Assembly: GCA_900109435.1 (NCBI GenBank) | Contig: FNZT01000003.1 | Span: 186,001-250,000 of the forward strand | Origin: Ruminococcus sp. YRD2003 | Lineage (GTDB): Bacteria > Bacillota > Clostridia > Oscillospirales > Ruminococcaceae | Length of the DNA: 64,000 bases | Direction of reading: 5' to 3' | Shown: positions 17,601 through 26,413 of the stretch, piece by piece | How positions within the stretch are numbered: the first letter of the stretch is position 1 | Layout: every line of letters starts with the position of its first letter | Program-made: the position numbers and the translations under genes | The notes under the pieces: model-generated | Seen by the model: only the letters and a program-made list of their open reading frames with translations | What the model was told of the DNA's origin: nothing | The model's database searches: none

Positions 17601-18938
17601 AATTTCCGTGAGCCTGTCGTGACGGAAGCTGAGACCCGTAGTCTCAACGTCGAAAACTATTATTTCGTCATCGAGCTTGCGGTCGTCGTCGCCGTAGACG
17701 ACCATATCACGTTCTATGTCGTTGACAACGTATGCCTCCATACCGTAGATGACTTTGAAGTTCTTGGGCATATTGTACATACAGTCGGGAAAAGCCTGAA
17801 CGTTGCCGTGGTCGGTTATCGCCATTGCCTGGTGTCCCCACGAGGCTGCTCGGTTAATAAGCGTAACAGGGTCTGTTACCGCATCCATAGCAGACATATT
17901 CGTATGGCAGTGCAGCTCAACGCGCTTCTCGGGATAGGTGTCGATTTTCGGAGTACGCTTGACCTTGATAATGGAGTAAGGCGATATGCAGATATCCTTT
18001 GCGAACTGGTCATAGTCTATCTTGCCTGCAATAAGAAGAGAGGTTCCGTTTTTGATACCGGTGTAGAGTTTGAGCTCGTCCTCGTCGTTTTCCTTGACGA
18101 ACACCTTGACGAGCAGTGAACCGCTGTAATCGGTGATATTGAAGGTCACGACCGTCTTGCCGCTTTTCAGTTCTTTAGCTTCGGAAGCAAAAACATCTCC
18201 GACAATAACGACCTTTTCGGAAAGTAGCTTGACCGCTTCTGCAATTGATATCGGCTTCTCACGTATGGGACGTCCCTTGAGCAACTCGGCAGATTCGGGG
18301 TCATAGTCCATATCGAGAGAATCCGTATCTACGGAGCGTGTCGGAACAGCAGCCTGAATAAGTTCCTGCCTCTTTTCGGCTTCCGATTTCTCGGGAGCAA
18401 ACTGGTCGCTGTAATCAGGAAGAGTTGCCTCGACCTCTGCCGTGATATGGTCGAATTCTTCGGAGGTTATAGCCTCTCCGCCGAGCAGTTCTATCTCAAA
18501 GCGGATACCGTACATATTGTATATGAGCTGGCTGAGTTTTGCGGAGAAATGAAAACGTTCAAGTATCTTCCTGCCGCTGTGCTGCAAGCCTATGGATATT
18601 TTGTTGTCGGAGCGCCGTATCTCAGCGTCGTCAAGGAAGCCGTTCACGACAGATACTTCGCGCTTTAGAAGTACGAGGATATCGGTGAACTGTGACAGGT
18701 CGAACAGCGTCTCTTCGTAACGCGGATGAAGGCGAACGGATTCTACCTTTATCGCAGCGGCAAGAGCGCTCTCGAAAGCAAATATATCAGCCGACTGTAC
18801 ATATGCGGAGAATCTCGCAAAGAAGCTGAAATGACGCATATCCTGAGTATACGTCATCTTATAAATCTCGCCTGCCCCCACAGATTCGGGGAGCTCGGTG
18901 CAGTATTCCTTTAAAAACTCGGATAAAACAATGTTCAT
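14604..18938 (-). CDS. polC: DNA polymerase III alpha subunit, Gram-positive PolC type
   Basis: The replicative DNA polymerase of low-GC Gram-positives, 1444 residues. In order: an N-terminal region and OB-fold (VVIVGDVFASEAKELKSGK), a PHP domain (ELHCHTNMSAMDAV) split by a DEDD 3'-5' exonuclease (IVFDVETTGLS, HNARFDTNMI), then the family C polymerase core with the zinc-binding PolC insert (CPNPDCKY and CPKCGAEL), DGDKAPDIDLNFSDEYQ (catalytic aspartates) and GQHPGGMVVVP. All landmarks are intact. The start is a single clear ATG. It sits 55 bases after ispG and 87 before hisZ, and may share the upstream transcript. Confidence 0.98.
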   Translation of the reverse strand: MNIVLSEFLKEYCTELPESVGAGEIYKMTYTQDMRHFSFFARFSAYVQSADIFAFESALAAAIKVESVRLHPRYEETLFDLSQFTDILVLLKREVSVVNGFLDDAEIRRSDNKISIGLQHSGRKILERFHFSAKLSQLIYNMYGIRFEIELLGGEAITSEEFDHITAEVEATLPDYSDQFAPEKSEAEKRQELIQAAVPTRSVDTDSLDMDYDPESAELLKGRPIREKPISIAEAVKLLSEKVVIVGDVFASEAKELKSGKTVVTFNITDYSGSLLVKVFVKENDEDELKLYTGIKNGTSLLIAGKIDYDQFAKDICISPYSIIKVKRTPKIDTYPEKRVELHCHTNMSAMDAVTDPVTLINRAASWGHQAMAITDHGNVQAFPDCMYNMPKNFKVIYGMEAYVVNDIERDMVVYGDDDRKLDDEIIVFDVETTGLSFRHDRLTEIGAVKLKNLQVIDSFNTKVNPGFHIPEKITELTGISDADVADAPDESKALRQFMEFCGDRPVLVAHNARFDTNMINQVCARNDISFPYTWVDTLVMCQSMLPEMGRHKLNHVAKQLKLGNFEHHRASDDALMLAKIFIELTGRLKNERSFATIQQLNILVDEIEKKKLKSYHQIILVRNQEGLKNLYRLVSISNLEYFYKKPLIPKSVLIKHREGLIFGSACEAGELFRAMVDLRSREFIDNLARFYDYLEIQPICNNEFMVREGNVRDDDELREFNADIVKIGDRLSIPVCATCDVHFIDPKDAIFRKIILTTMGFKDAENQAALYFRTTDEMLREFAYLGEEKAKEIVITNTNAIADMVEVVRPIPKGTFTPTIEGAEEELIRITHDKAHEIYGDPLPELVDKRLDRELSSIIKHGFSVLYIIAQKLVWNSVEHGYLVGSRGSVGSSFVASMAGISEVNPLPPHYVCPNPDCKYSEFLLDGVYGSGFDLPPKKCPKCGAELNRDGHDIPFETFLGFDGDKAPDIDLNFSDEYQFWAHRYTEELFGKSNVFKAGTISVVADKTAFGYVKKYCEDNGITLNNSEMNRLAIGCTGIKRTTGQHPGGMVVVPSDYEVYDFTPVQHPADTADSEIITTHFTFNSLHDTILKLDELGHVVPTLYKHLEDLTGIKIKDVPTSDPDVIRMCTDCSVLGVTPEEIFCKTGSLGIPEMGTGFTIQMLLDAKPTKFSDFLQISGLSHGTDVWLGNAKDLIDNKVCTISEVIGTRDSIMTYLLYKGVEPKMAFQIMEWTRKGKAPKQFTPEIIEMLRSHNVPEWYIESCLKIKYMFPKAHAAAYVIAAIKLGWFKLHMPLEYYATYFSVRGEDFNAELAVQGKEVVRAKMRELRELGNDRSKKETDLYDILLITNEMLSRGYEFLPIDLFKSDAKDFLIEDGKLRIPFSAMSGVGENAAKGLREAALKGGFISIEEFQDMSGASKTTIDMLKSIGAFGDLPESSQMSFF

Positions 18939-18993
18939 GAATAAAACTCCGTATCAAGACTTTAAGGGCAGACAGAGTCCGCCCTTGTTGAGA

Positions 18994-20031
18994 TCATAAT
19001 TTTTCTACCTCGGCAAGAAGTTCGGAAACAATCTCGTCCTCGCGTATCTTGCGCTGAGTGCCGTCCTTTTTGAAAATGATAGCACAGCCGTCACCGCCTG
19101 CGATACCGATATCGGCTTCGCGAGCCTCTCCCGGACCGTTGACGATACAGCCCATAACTGCAACAGTAATGTCCTTGTCTGTATCTTTAAGCGCAGCCTC
19201 CACCTTTTTTGCGGTACCGATGAGGTCGATACGGGTACGTCCGCAGGTAGGACATGAAACAAATCTCACGCCGCCGCGCTTGCCGATGCATCTGAGGATA
19301 TCCTTCGCCGCCTCTATCTCCTTGACGGGCTCATCAGTGAGCGAAACTCTTATAGTCTCGCCTATACCGTCACAGAGGAGCGAACCTATGCCGACTGCGG
19401 ACTTGATAAGTCCCATGCGCTCGGTCCCCGCTTCGGTAACACCGAGGTGCAGCGGATAATCACACTTCTCGGCAGCAAGTCTGTACGAAGCTATCATACG
19501 GTTCACGTCAGAGGATTTTATAGAGATAACGATATCGTTGAAATCAAATCTTTCGAGAAGAGCCGCGTGACCCATAGCGCTCTCGACGAGAGCCTCAGGC
19601 GTAGGAGAACCATACTTCGCGAGGATATCCTTCTCGAGCGACCCCGAATTAACGCCTATACGGATAGGGAGATTGTGAAGTCTGCACGCGTCCACGACAG
19701 CTTTTACCCTGTCCATATCGCCGATATTTCCGGGATTGATGCGTATTTTGTCAACTCCGGCAGCAGCAGCCTCTATCGCAAGCTTGTAGTCGAAATGGAT
19801 ATCCGCGACGAGCGGTATCTTCACCGCTTCCTTGATAGCGGGGATAAGCTTTACAGCCTCCATATTCGGGATAGCTGCGCGGATTATCTCACAGCCTGCC
19901 TTTTCGAGCTCTACCGCCTGCTTCACACTCCCCTCGATATCGTCCGAGCGAGCGTTCAGCATGGACTGTATGTAAATATGCTTTCCGTCGAGGACGCAGT
20001 CCCCGACCCTTACAGGTCTGACATTTCTCAT
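18994..20031 (-). CDS. ispG: 4-hydroxy-3-methylbut-2-en-1-yl diphosphate synthase
   Basis: IspG (GcpE) reductively opens MEcPP to HMBPP in the MEP isoprenoid pathway, using a [4Fe-4S] cluster. Cluster ligands are seen in VSCPTCGRTRIDL and VMGCIVNGPGEA; the N-terminal barrel has QSMLNARSDDIEG, VADIHFDYKLAI and RINPGNIG. The start at 20031 gives the usual MRNVRPVRVG terminus. It belongs with dxr in the same cluster (MEP pathway) and with uppS, which uses the product. Confidence 0.97.
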   Translation of the reverse strand: MRNVRPVRVGDCVLDGKHIYIQSMLNARSDDIEGSVKQAVELEKAGCEIIRAAIPNMEAVKLIPAIKEAVKIPLVADIHFDYKLAIEAAAAGVDKIRINPGNIGDMDRVKAVVDACRLHNLPIRIGVNSGSLEKDILAKYGSPTPEALVESAMGHAALLERFDFNDIVISIKSSDVNRMIASYRLAAEKCDYPLHLGVTEAGTERMGLIKSAVGIGSLLCDGIGETIRVSLTDEPVKEIEAAKDILRCIGKRGGVRFVSCPTCGRTRIDLIGTAKKVEAALKDTDKDITVAVMGCIVNGPGEAREADIGIAGGDGCAIIFKKDGTQRKIREDEIVSELLAEVEKL

Positions 20032-20035
20032 GATA

Positions 20036-20506
20036 CTAACTCCTTTTATTGTATATCTCACTTACGATGTATTTACCGTTCAGCTCGTAAACGGTACATT
20101 TGTTGAAGTAAAATGTGTCGATACTCATATAGAAACCGTCACTTTTTATCTTCTGACCGTCAGGCAGTCTGACGATCAGTCTGTCAGCGCGTTTCGGCTT
20201 TCTGATCACATCGACTATATCAGCTTCGACAGGCAAACCGCGTTCGAGAAATATGCGTCTTTTCACCTTGCTCAGCAAACAGCGCATCGTCATAATGAAG
20301 GGTATCGCAAACAGAGCGGGAAGCAAAACCTTTCCCTGAATGCCCTCCTCAGATACCAGCTTCCGCAGACATTCGATCACACCGATATCATGTTTTTTAG
20401 CAGTTAAATATATGCTGACCGCGCCTGTGAAGAGGAATAAGCCCCAGATAACGGCGGCAGCTCCAAAGTCTTCCTTTTCGGATCTGAACCTGACTTTTTT
20501 GTTCAT
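20036..20506 (-). CDS. Small membrane protein of unknown function
   Basis: A 156-residue protein with two predicted membrane helices (about residues 15-35, AAAVIWGLFLFTGAVSIYL, and 60-78, LLPALFAIPFIMTM), then a basic linker and a soluble C-terminal domain of beta character (VEADIVDVIRKPKRADRLIVRL). It overlaps rseP by four bases (ATGA), and ispG starts four bases after its stop, so it is part of this cluster. The family is not recognised; a role in the membrane near RseP is inference only. Confidence 0.7.
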   Translation of the reverse strand: MNKKVRFRSEKEDFGAAAVIWGLFLFTGAVSIYLTAKKHDIGVIECLRKLVSEEGIQGKVLLPALFAIPFIMTMRCLLSKVKRRIFLERGLPVEADIVDVIRKPKRADRLIVRLPDGQKIKSDGFYMSIDTFYFNKCTVYELNGKYIVSEIYNKRS

Positions 20507-21558
20507 TTTTGTATGATACGCATAATGTCGTTGAATGTGGCGAATATCAGCACACCGAACAGCAGGACCATTCCCGCAAGGTGTACATAGCCTTCATGTT
20601 CCGGCTTGACGGGCTTGCGGCGTATAAGCTCGATAAAGCAGAACAGCAGCCTGCCTCCGTCAAGTCCGGGTACGGGCAGAAGATTAAAAATACCGACATT
20701 TATAGTGATAAGCGCTGTCATATAGACGAGCATAAAGACGAGGTCTTCGGTAGATTCAGCCTGTTCTGTAGTCTCGTTTATGGAAGAGACAACGCCTACA
20801 GGTCCTGATATCTGGTCCTTGCTGAGTTTGCCTGTTATCATCTGTTTGAGCGACATACCAACGATATGCCCCATAGACAGTGCCGTCTCTCCCGAGCACT
20901 GCATAACGCTGAAAAGACCTTTATCCTTGTACACAAGACCGAAGTCCATCATCTCGCCCGAGGCGTCGTCGTGAAATGTTACATTCTCGAGCTTTACGCG
21001 CTTACCGTCGCGCTTGACTACAACATCGTGCGTTTCGGTCTTGAAGGTCGAGAACATATAGTCAATATCGAGGTAACTGTATATGGAGGTGCCGTCGATC
21101 TTTACGATCTTGTCGCCGTGGCGCAATCCCGAATGATAGCTCTGCGCGTAATATGTCTTGCTCCCGTCGTCGTTTATCTTGCCGCTGAAGCCGCTGATGC
21201 GCGTAGACGGTATGACCTCGAACATACTGACCATAATTGTACACATTATAAGTCCGAGCAGGAAATTCATTCCCGCTCCCGCAACAAGGACGATCATGCG
21301 CTTCCAAAGTTTGGCATTGCGGAATGAGCGCGGATTATCTTCGCTCGAATCCTCGCCCTCCATAGCGCAGAAACCTCCGAGCGGCAGAAGTCTCAGCGAA
21401 TAGGCAGTCTCACCGAAGCGCTTCTGCAAGAGCTTTGGTCCCATTCCGACCGAGAATTCAAGAACCTTTATCCCGCTGAGCTTAGCGCAGATGAAATGAC
21501 CGAATTCATGTATCGTAACAATGAGACCGAATATGATAAGTGCAAAAACTATACCCAT
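20503..21558 (-). CDS. rseP: Site-2 membrane metalloprotease RseP
   Basis: An intramembrane zinc protease (M50B) that cuts anti-sigma factors or signal peptides within the membrane. TIHEFGHFICAK is the HExxH zinc motif in the first helix; a PDZ domain follows (SGLRHGDKIVKIDGTSI), then a second catalytic segment NLLPVPGLDGGRLLFCFIE (the LDG motif). 351 residues is typical for Firmicutes. Gene order dxr-rseP-ispG is conserved in clostridia. A candidate client is the anti-sigma-like protein at 30715-32772; this is speculation. Confidence 0.94.
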   Translation of the reverse strand: MGIVFALIIFGLIVTIHEFGHFICAKLSGIKVLEFSVGMGPKLLQKRFGETAYSLRLLPLGGFCAMEGEDSSEDNPRSFRNAKLWKRMIVLVAGAGMNFLLGLIMCTIMVSMFEVIPSTRISGFSGKINDDGSKTYYAQSYHSGLRHGDKIVKIDGTSIYSYLDIDYMFSTFKTETHDVVVKRDGKRVKLENVTFHDDASGEMMDFGLVYKDKGLFSVMQCSGETALSMGHIVGMSLKQMITGKLSKDQISGPVGVVSSINETTEQAESTEDLVFMLVYMTALITINVGIFNLLPVPGLDGGRLLFCFIELIRRKPVKPEHEGYVHLAGMVLLFGVLIFATFNDIMRIIQK

Positions 21559-21581
21559 TTATATCCTTTCTTTCTGTTGAC

Positions 21582-22724
21582 TCAGATAAGGCTTCTGACA
21601 TAATCTCTGGCGCGTTTGTCGGCATCCATTACATCCTCGTAGCAATTTATCTCGGAGTATCCGAATTTTTCAAGCACCGAGGATACTATCTCACCTATTT
21701 GTATGAAGCTTATCTCGTCATTGAGAAATGCGCGTACAGCCTCTTCGTTTGCGGAATTAACAAGGCAGGGATAAGCTCCGCCGCGGGTGATCGCATCAAT
21801 TGCCGCACCGAGACACTTGAAAGTCTTGCTGTCGGGCTTCGCGAAGGTAAGCGTACCGTAGTCTGTGAGCGAGAGCGGTTTTGTTGGGCACTCGAATCTG
21901 TCGGGATATGTCAGTGCGTACTGGATCGGGATCTTCATATCGGGAACTCCGAGCTGAGCGATAACAGCGCAGTCATTGTACTCTACAGCCGAATGAATAA
22001 CGCTCTGACGGTGAACAACTATCTCTATCTGGTCGGGTGCAAGGTCAAACAGCCACTTTGCTTCGATAAATTCGAGCCCCTTGTTCATGAGGGTCGCGGA
22101 ATCTATCGTGATCTTGTTGCCCATATCCCAGTTGGGGTGCTTCAGCGCGTCAGCCTTGGTGACATTTCCGAGCTGCTCGTAGGTGTAGCCGTAGAAAGGT
22201 CCGCCCGAAGCAGTGAGGATTATCTTTGACAGCTGAGAGCGCTTATTACCCTGCAAGCACTGGAATATCGCTGAGTGTTCGCTGTCTACGGGATATATCT
22301 TCACGCCTTTCTCAGCAGCCGCGGACATAACGAGCTTTCCTCCCGCCACGAGAGTTTCCTTGTTGGCAAGAGCGATATCCTTGCCTGCTTCGATAGCGGT
22401 AAGAGTAGGAAGCAGTCCCACCATGCCGACAACAGAGTTGAGCACGATGTCATTCTCCTCAAGAGCGGCTATCCTGCAAAGCCCCTCCATCCCGCAAAGG
22501 ATCTCAACATCAGTATCTGCGAGATTTTCTTTGAGCTCAGTATATTTCTCCTCGTTATAAATGCAGACATACTCAGGCTTGAACTTTCTCACCTGTTCGC
22601 TCAGCAGCTTAACACTGCTGTGAGCGGCGAGAGCAACGATATTGAAGCCCTGCTTCTCGCAGACCTCAAGAGACTGCGTTCCTATTGAGCCAGTCGAACC
22701 GAGAATAGAAACATTTTTGTTCAT
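21582..22724 (-). CDS. dxr: 1-deoxy-D-xylulose 5-phosphate reductoisomerase
   Basis: Dxr converts DXP to MEP with NADPH and a divalent metal, the committed step of the MEP pathway. The NADPH-binding ILGSTGSIGTQSLEV, then ANKETLVAGGKLV, VDSEHSAIFQCLQG (metal-binding Asp/Glu) and TASGGPF and HPNWDMGNKITIDSATLMNKGLE are family signatures. 380 residues. It lies 23 bases before rseP and 119 bases after cdsA; that gap shows no gene. Confidence 0.97.
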   Translation of the reverse strand: MNKNVSILGSTGSIGTQSLEVCEKQGFNIVALAAHSSVKLLSEQVRKFKPEYVCIYNEEKYTELKENLADTDVEILCGMEGLCRIAALEENDIVLNSVVGMVGLLPTLTAIEAGKDIALANKETLVAGGKLVMSAAAEKGVKIYPVDSEHSAIFQCLQGNKRSQLSKIILTASGGPFYGYTYEQLGNVTKADALKHPNWDMGNKITIDSATLMNKGLEFIEAKWLFDLAPDQIEIVVHRQSVIHSAVEYNDCAVIAQLGVPDMKIPIQYALTYPDRFECPTKPLSLTDYGTLTFAKPDSKTFKCLGAAIDAITRGGAYPCLVNSANEEAVRAFLNDEISFIQIGEIVSSVLEKFGYSEINCYEDVMDADKRARDYVRSLI

Positions 22725-22843
22725 TATATTATATCTCCTTTAAGTAACGAAAATTCACGTCGCACGGCATATTGCCGCAAAAACGAGATTCCGCATAAGC
22801 ACAAAAGGGACTATCCGCTTGCACGTTTAGTCACCTCTGAGCA

Positions 22844-23683
22844 TTATAAATACATATGTATACCAAAGAAAGCGATGAATACATAGAAGGTAGGAAGCAC
22901 GAAAAGAACGCTGTCAAAGCGGTCCATGAGTCCGCCGTGACCCGGCATTATCTTTCCGTAGTCCTTAAAGCCTATCTGGCGCTTGACCATAGAGGCGGAG
23001 AGGTCGCCGATAGCTCCTACGACCGCGCAGAAAGCTCCCATTACGAGTGAGATAACTGCTCTCTTCGGAGTGAATCCATAGTAGATGGAAAAAGCAGCTG
23101 CATATGTAATGGCAGTAGTAAGTATCCCACCGATGAAGCCTTCTATGGTCTTTTTGGGGCTAATCTCGGGACAGAGCTTGTGCTTGCCGATAGCAACGCC
23201 CGTGAAGTAAGCCCCCGTATCGGCTATCCACGCACCGCACAGAGCCATTATCAGCAGGAACAAACCGTTCTTGCTGTCGGTACGCTCGATACGTATCATA
23301 GTAGTCATGGCCTGCGGAACGAGTACCATGCACGCAAGCACGAAAAACACCTGTTCATAGCGGATATACTTGTGCTTGGCGAGCCACGTAATGAAGATGA
23401 TGAACGCAGCAGCGAGCGTGACTGTGAATGTAATGATATGAAAAAGCTCTGTCGTGCCGTCATGCGATAAAGTGCCGTAAAGAAGCGGCAAAGCTATTCC
23501 GCAGAGCTCGGCAGGAATAAGCACGGGCAGGCATTTTTCGAGCTTGACAGCGCGTATCAGCTCGAACAGCATGACCGCGACCATAGCCGCAACGGCTATC
23601 GGCAGCAGTATCGTATCATGGAAATACAGGATAACAGCCAGTAAAGCCGCGCCGACTGCACCCGAAATTATCCTTGTAAGCAT
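22844..23683 (-). CDS. cdsA: Phosphatidate cytidylyltransferase
   Basis: CdsA makes CDP-diacylglycerol from phosphatidate and CTP at the membrane. The 279-residue protein has about eight hydrophobic segments and the C-terminal signature GDLSASMVKRQIGFKDYGKI...PGHGGLMDRFDS (conserved SxxKR, D and GHGGxxDRxD). The start is taken at ATG 23683, which overlaps the uppS stop (TGATG); the codon before it is TTG. Confidence 0.95.
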   Translation of the reverse strand: MLTRIISGAVGAALLAVILYFHDTILLPIAVAAMVAVMLFELIRAVKLEKCLPVLIPAELCGIALPLLYGTLSHDGTTELFHIITFTVTLAAAFIIFITWLAKHKYIRYEQVFFVLACMVLVPQAMTTMIRIERTDSKNGLFLLIMALCGAWIADTGAYFTGVAIGKHKLCPEISPKKTIEGFIGGILTTAITYAAAFSIYYGFTPKRAVISLVMGAFCAVVGAIGDLSASMVKRQIGFKDYGKIMPGHGGLMDRFDSVLFVLPTFYVFIAFFGIHMYL

Positions 23684-24426
23684 CAAACGCCACCAAATCT
23701 GCGGTTTCTGTTTGCATAGTCGATGATAGCATCGTTAAGATCCTTGCCCGTGAAATCAGGCCAGAGGATATCCGTGAAATAGTACTCCGCATAAGCGCAC
23801 TGCCAGATAAGGAAGTTAGAGAGACGAAGCTCTCCGCTCGGACGGATAACGAGGTCAACATCGGGGAATCCGGCTGTGTAGAGACCATCTGCGACAGTCT
23901 GCTCTGTAATATCCTCGGGCTGGAGCTCGCCGTTCTTTACTCTCTCGGCGATTTTGCGGCAGCTGTTTGCAATATCGTCGCGTCCGCCGTAGTTGACAGC
24001 AAGAAACACGATCATTTCATCATAGTCCTTGCAAGCCTCTTCGACCTCTATCATCTTGTTGCGGAGCTTTTCCGAGAAACGCGCTTTATCGCCCATGAAT
24101 ATGAGTCTTGTCTTTTCCTCATGGAGCCAGTGTATGTCAGAGAGATAATCGTAGAACAGCTTCATAAGACCCGCTACCTCGTCCTCGGGGCGGTTCCAGT
24201 TCTCGGTGGAGAACGCGTAGAATGACAGGTGCTTCAGACCGATGTCCTTACAGTGACGGATTATCTTCTTGAAGGTCTTAGCACCCTCGATATGTCCCAT
24301 AGGACGGGGCAGTCCGCGCTTTTTTGCCCATCTGCCGTTACCGTCCATGATTATGCCGACGTGCTGCGGGAGCACCTCGGGGAGCTCAGTGAGGAGCTCC
24401 TCTTTCTTTTTACCGAATATAGCCAT
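23683..24426 (-). CDS. uppS: Isoprenyl transferase (undecaprenyl diphosphate synthase)
   Basis: UppS condenses isopentenyl diphosphates in cis to make the C55 carrier for cell wall synthesis. IIMDGNGRWAKKRGLPRPMGH (catalytic Asp and diphosphate-binding loop), FYAFSTENWNRP and DLVIRPSGELRLSNFLIWQ with AEYYFTDILWPDF are diagnostic. 247 residues. It overlaps cdsA by one base and follows frr by eight. Confidence 0.97.
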   Translation of the reverse strand: MAIFGKKKEELLTELPEVLPQHVGIIMDGNGRWAKKRGLPRPMGHIEGAKTFKKIIRHCKDIGLKHLSFYAFSTENWNRPEDEVAGLMKLFYDYLSDIHWLHEEKTRLIFMGDKARFSEKLRNKMIEVEEACKDYDEMIVFLAVNYGGRDDIANSCRKIAERVKNGELQPEDITEQTVADGLYTAGFPDVDLVIRPSGELRLSNFLIWQCAYAEYYFTDILWPDFTGKDLNDAIIDYANRNRRFGGV

Positions 24427-24434
24427 GTTACACC

Positions 24435-24989
24435 TCAGACAGTCATTATCTCTTTTTCTTTTTCGGATACAGCCTTGTCAGCCTCGCCGCAGAACTTATC
24501 GGTCAGGTCCTGGACCTTCTTTTCGCAGTCCTTGAGGTCGTCCTCGGTTATTTCGGAATTCTTCTGCATCTTCTTGAGTTTATCCATGGTATCGCGTCTG
24601 ATAGAACGGATAGCGACCTTGCAGTCCTCGCCGAGCTTCTTTACGCCCTTGCAGAGTTCCTTACGGCGATCCTCGGTAAGCTGCGGGAATGCAAGACGGA
24701 TAACACTTCCGTCGTTGGTGGGATTGATGCCGATATCGGAAGCCTGTATCGCCTTCTCAATGGGCTTGAGCTGATTCTTCTCCCAAGGAGAAATAACGAG
24801 GATACGACCCTCGGACACGGAGATAGCAGCCATCTGATTGATGGGAGTAGGTGTGCCCCAGTAATCAACGTTTATCTTGTCGAGAACAGCGGGATTGGCA
24901 CGTCCTGCACGGATAGCGGCAAATTCCTTGTCGAGGGAGTTAAGGCTTTTGTTCATTTTTTCCTTAGCGTGGTCGATAGTTTCTTTCAT
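24435..24989 (-). CDS. frr: Ribosome recycling factor
   Basis: RRF splits post-termination ribosomes together with EF-G. The 184-residue protein contains SLDKEFAAIRAGRANPAVLDKINVDYWGTPTP and LTEDRRKELCKGVKKLGEDCKVAIRSIRRD, typical of its three-helix bundle and beta domain. It lies 40 bases after pyrH, the standard gene order. Confidence 0.97.
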   Translation of the reverse strand: MKETIDHAKEKMNKSLNSLDKEFAAIRAGRANPAVLDKINVDYWGTPTPINQMAAISVSEGRILVISPWEKNQLKPIEKAIQASDIGINPTNDGSVIRLAFPQLTEDRRKELCKGVKKLGEDCKVAIRSIRRDTMDKLKKMQKNSEITEDDLKDCEKKVQDLTDKFCGEADKAVSEKEKEIMTV

Positions 24990-25029
24990 TGTGATACATT
25001 CCTTTCTATACTATAATAATTATTTTTTA

Positions 25030-25740
25030 TCAGTCCTCGTAAACGACAGTACCAACGTCCTTGCCCATAACAGCGTCATAGATATTATCGGGACGGCTGA
25101 GGTCGAATACGAGCATTTTCATCTTATTGTCGCGGCACATAGCGGCAGCAGTGCTGTCCATAACGCCGAGTTCTTCGCCGATAACCTTTGAGAACGTGAG
25201 CGTACTGTACTTCTTCGCATCGTCGAACTTGTGGGGGTCCTTATCATAAACGCCGTCAACAAGAGTAGCTTTGAGGAAGATATCGGCATTTATCTCAGCA
25301 GCACGGAGCGAAGCAGCAGTATCTGTCGAGAAGAATGGGTTGCCTGTACCGCAGCCGAAAATGACTACCCTGCCCTTGTCGAGGTGACGGACAGCTCTGT
25401 TGCGGATATACGGTTCAGCGACCTGTGACATATTTATAGCGGTCTGTACGCGGGTATCACAGCCGAGTGATTCAAGCACATCGGCAAGTGCGAGAGCGTT
25501 CATAGCAGTAGCGAGCATACCGATGTGGTCGGCTCTTGTTCTGTCCATAGCACCGCTTGAGCGGCCTCTCCAGAAGTTTCCGCCGCCGACAACAACAGCG
25601 ACCTGAACGCCTGCGTCAACGACTTTCTTGATGCTCTTGCAGATGTCGGTGATGACATCGTAATTGAGACCTGTTTTCTTGTCGCCTGCGAGAGCCTCGC
25701 CGCTGACTTTCAATAATATTCTTTTATATTTGGGTTCCAT
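25030..25740 (-). CDS. pyrH: UMP kinase
   Basis: PyrH phosphorylates UMP to UDP; it is the bacterial amino-acid-kinase-fold enzyme, usually a hexamer regulated by GTP and [41 protein letters not shown] and DGVYDKDP are family motifs. The start at 25740 is preferred because GAGGTGG lies five bases before it; the GTG at 25749 overlaps that SD. First gene of the pyrH-frr-uppS-cdsA-dxr-rseP-ispG-polC series. Confidence 0.96.
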   Translation of the reverse strand: MEPKYKRILLKVSGEALAGDKKTGLNYDVITDICKSIKKVVDAGVQVAVVVGGGNFWRGRSSGAMDRTRADHIGMLATAMNALALADVLESLGCDTRVQTAINMSQVAEPYIRNRAVRHLDKGRVVIFGCGTGNPFFSTDTAASLRAAEINADIFLKATLVDGVYDKDPHKFDDAKKYSTLTFSKVIGEELGVMDSTAAAMCRDNKMKMLVFDLSRPDNIYDAVMGKDVGTVVYED

Positions 25741-25771
25741 ACTGTCCACCTCACAAAAAATTACTATATCT

Positions 25772-25800
25772 ATTTTACACTAAAAAGGCGTTTCTGTAAA
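25772..25800 (-). promoter_or_regulatory. Promoter of the pyrH operon
   Basis: On the minus strand TTTACA (25800-25795), 17 bases and TAAAAT (25777-25772), the latter preceded by TG (extended -10). It lies about 30 bases before the pyrH start codon. Confidence 0.65.
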
Positions 25801-25948
25801 GTGAAAAATGACAGAAAAACATTCAAACAGCATAATTTTACATATTTTACTAATTGCTTCGTCTGCAAAGAGGCGCTTGTGAAAGCACTTCGTCAAATCA
25901 AACAAAATTGTTGACAATTTCTTGTTGCATTCTTCACGAGAACTATCC

Positions 25949-25977
25949 TTGACAAGAGCGCGCCGATATGATATAAT
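25949..25977 (+). promoter_or_regulatory. Consensus promoter of the tRNA-Ser genes
   Basis: TTGACA (25949-25954), a 17-base spacer and TATAAT (25972-25977) match the sigma-A consensus exactly, 33 bases before the first tRNA. Such strength is normal for stable RNA genes. Confidence 0.9.
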
Positions 25978-26010
25978 AATTAAGCTGACTAATCAAGAAC
26001 AGCAAAAAAT

Positions 26011-26099
26011 GGAGAGGTATCGAAGCGGTCATAACGAGGCGGTCTTGAAAACCGTTTGACTTAACGGTCACGTGGGTTCGAATCCCACCCTCTCCGCCA
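26011..26099 (+). tRNA. tRNA-Ser (anticodon TGA)
   Basis: GGAGAGG pairs with CCTCTCC in the acceptor stem, anticodon TGA lies at 26046-26048 in the loop CTTGAAA, the long variable arm of type II tRNAs (serine) is present, the T loop is GGTTCGAATCC, and CCA is encoded. It reads UCN codons, mainly UCA. Length 89. Confidence 0.96.
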
Positions 26100-26234
26100 C
26101 ACCGAGCGGGTGTTCGCGGTTCGCGGATTCGCTCGCAAGCTCGCTTGCTCTTTACAAATTGTTAGTTTTCTTTCGCGTATTTCAGCAATACGAAAGTCTA
26201 ACTGACATATAGTCGCCGATAGTATGTCGGTAAT

Positions 26235-26324
26235 GCGGATTTACCCAAGTGGTGAAGGGGCTCCCCTGCTAAGGGAGTAGGTCGGGAAACCGGCGCGAGA
26301 GTTCAAATCTCTCAATCCGCGCCA
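26235..26324 (+). tRNA. tRNA-Ser (anticodon GCT)
   Basis: Acceptor GCGGATT pairs with AATCCGC, anticodon GCT lies at 26268-26270, a long variable arm is present and CCA is encoded. It reads AGC/AGU serine codons. It follows the first tRNA by 135 bases and probably shares its promoter. Confidence 0.95.
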
Positions 26325-26354
26325 GCGCGGTACGGTATTAACGTACCGCGTTTT
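26325..26354 (+). terminator. Intrinsic terminator of the tRNA-Ser operon
   Basis: GCGCGGTACG pairs with CGTACCGCG (26342-26350) around a six- to seven-base loop, followed by TTTTG, immediately after the second tRNA's CCA. Confidence 0.85.
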
Positions 26355-26380
26355 GTTTTCAAAACAAACCTCTTATATAC

Positions 26381-26408
26381 AAAAAAGCTCCCGATATGGG
26401 AGCTTTTG
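26381..26408. terminator. Bidirectional terminator, mainly for the pullulanase gene
   Basis: GCTCCC (26387-26392) pairs with GGGAGC (26398-26403); six As on the left become Ts when read on the minus strand, and TTTT follows on the right. It lies 11 bases after the pullulanase stop. Confidence 0.85.
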
Positions 26409-26413
26409 ATTTT

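Noticed and set aside
22725..22843. Regulatory RNA between cdsA and dxr
   Set aside because: The 119-base gap shows no stable stem with a T tract and no recognised riboswitch pattern.
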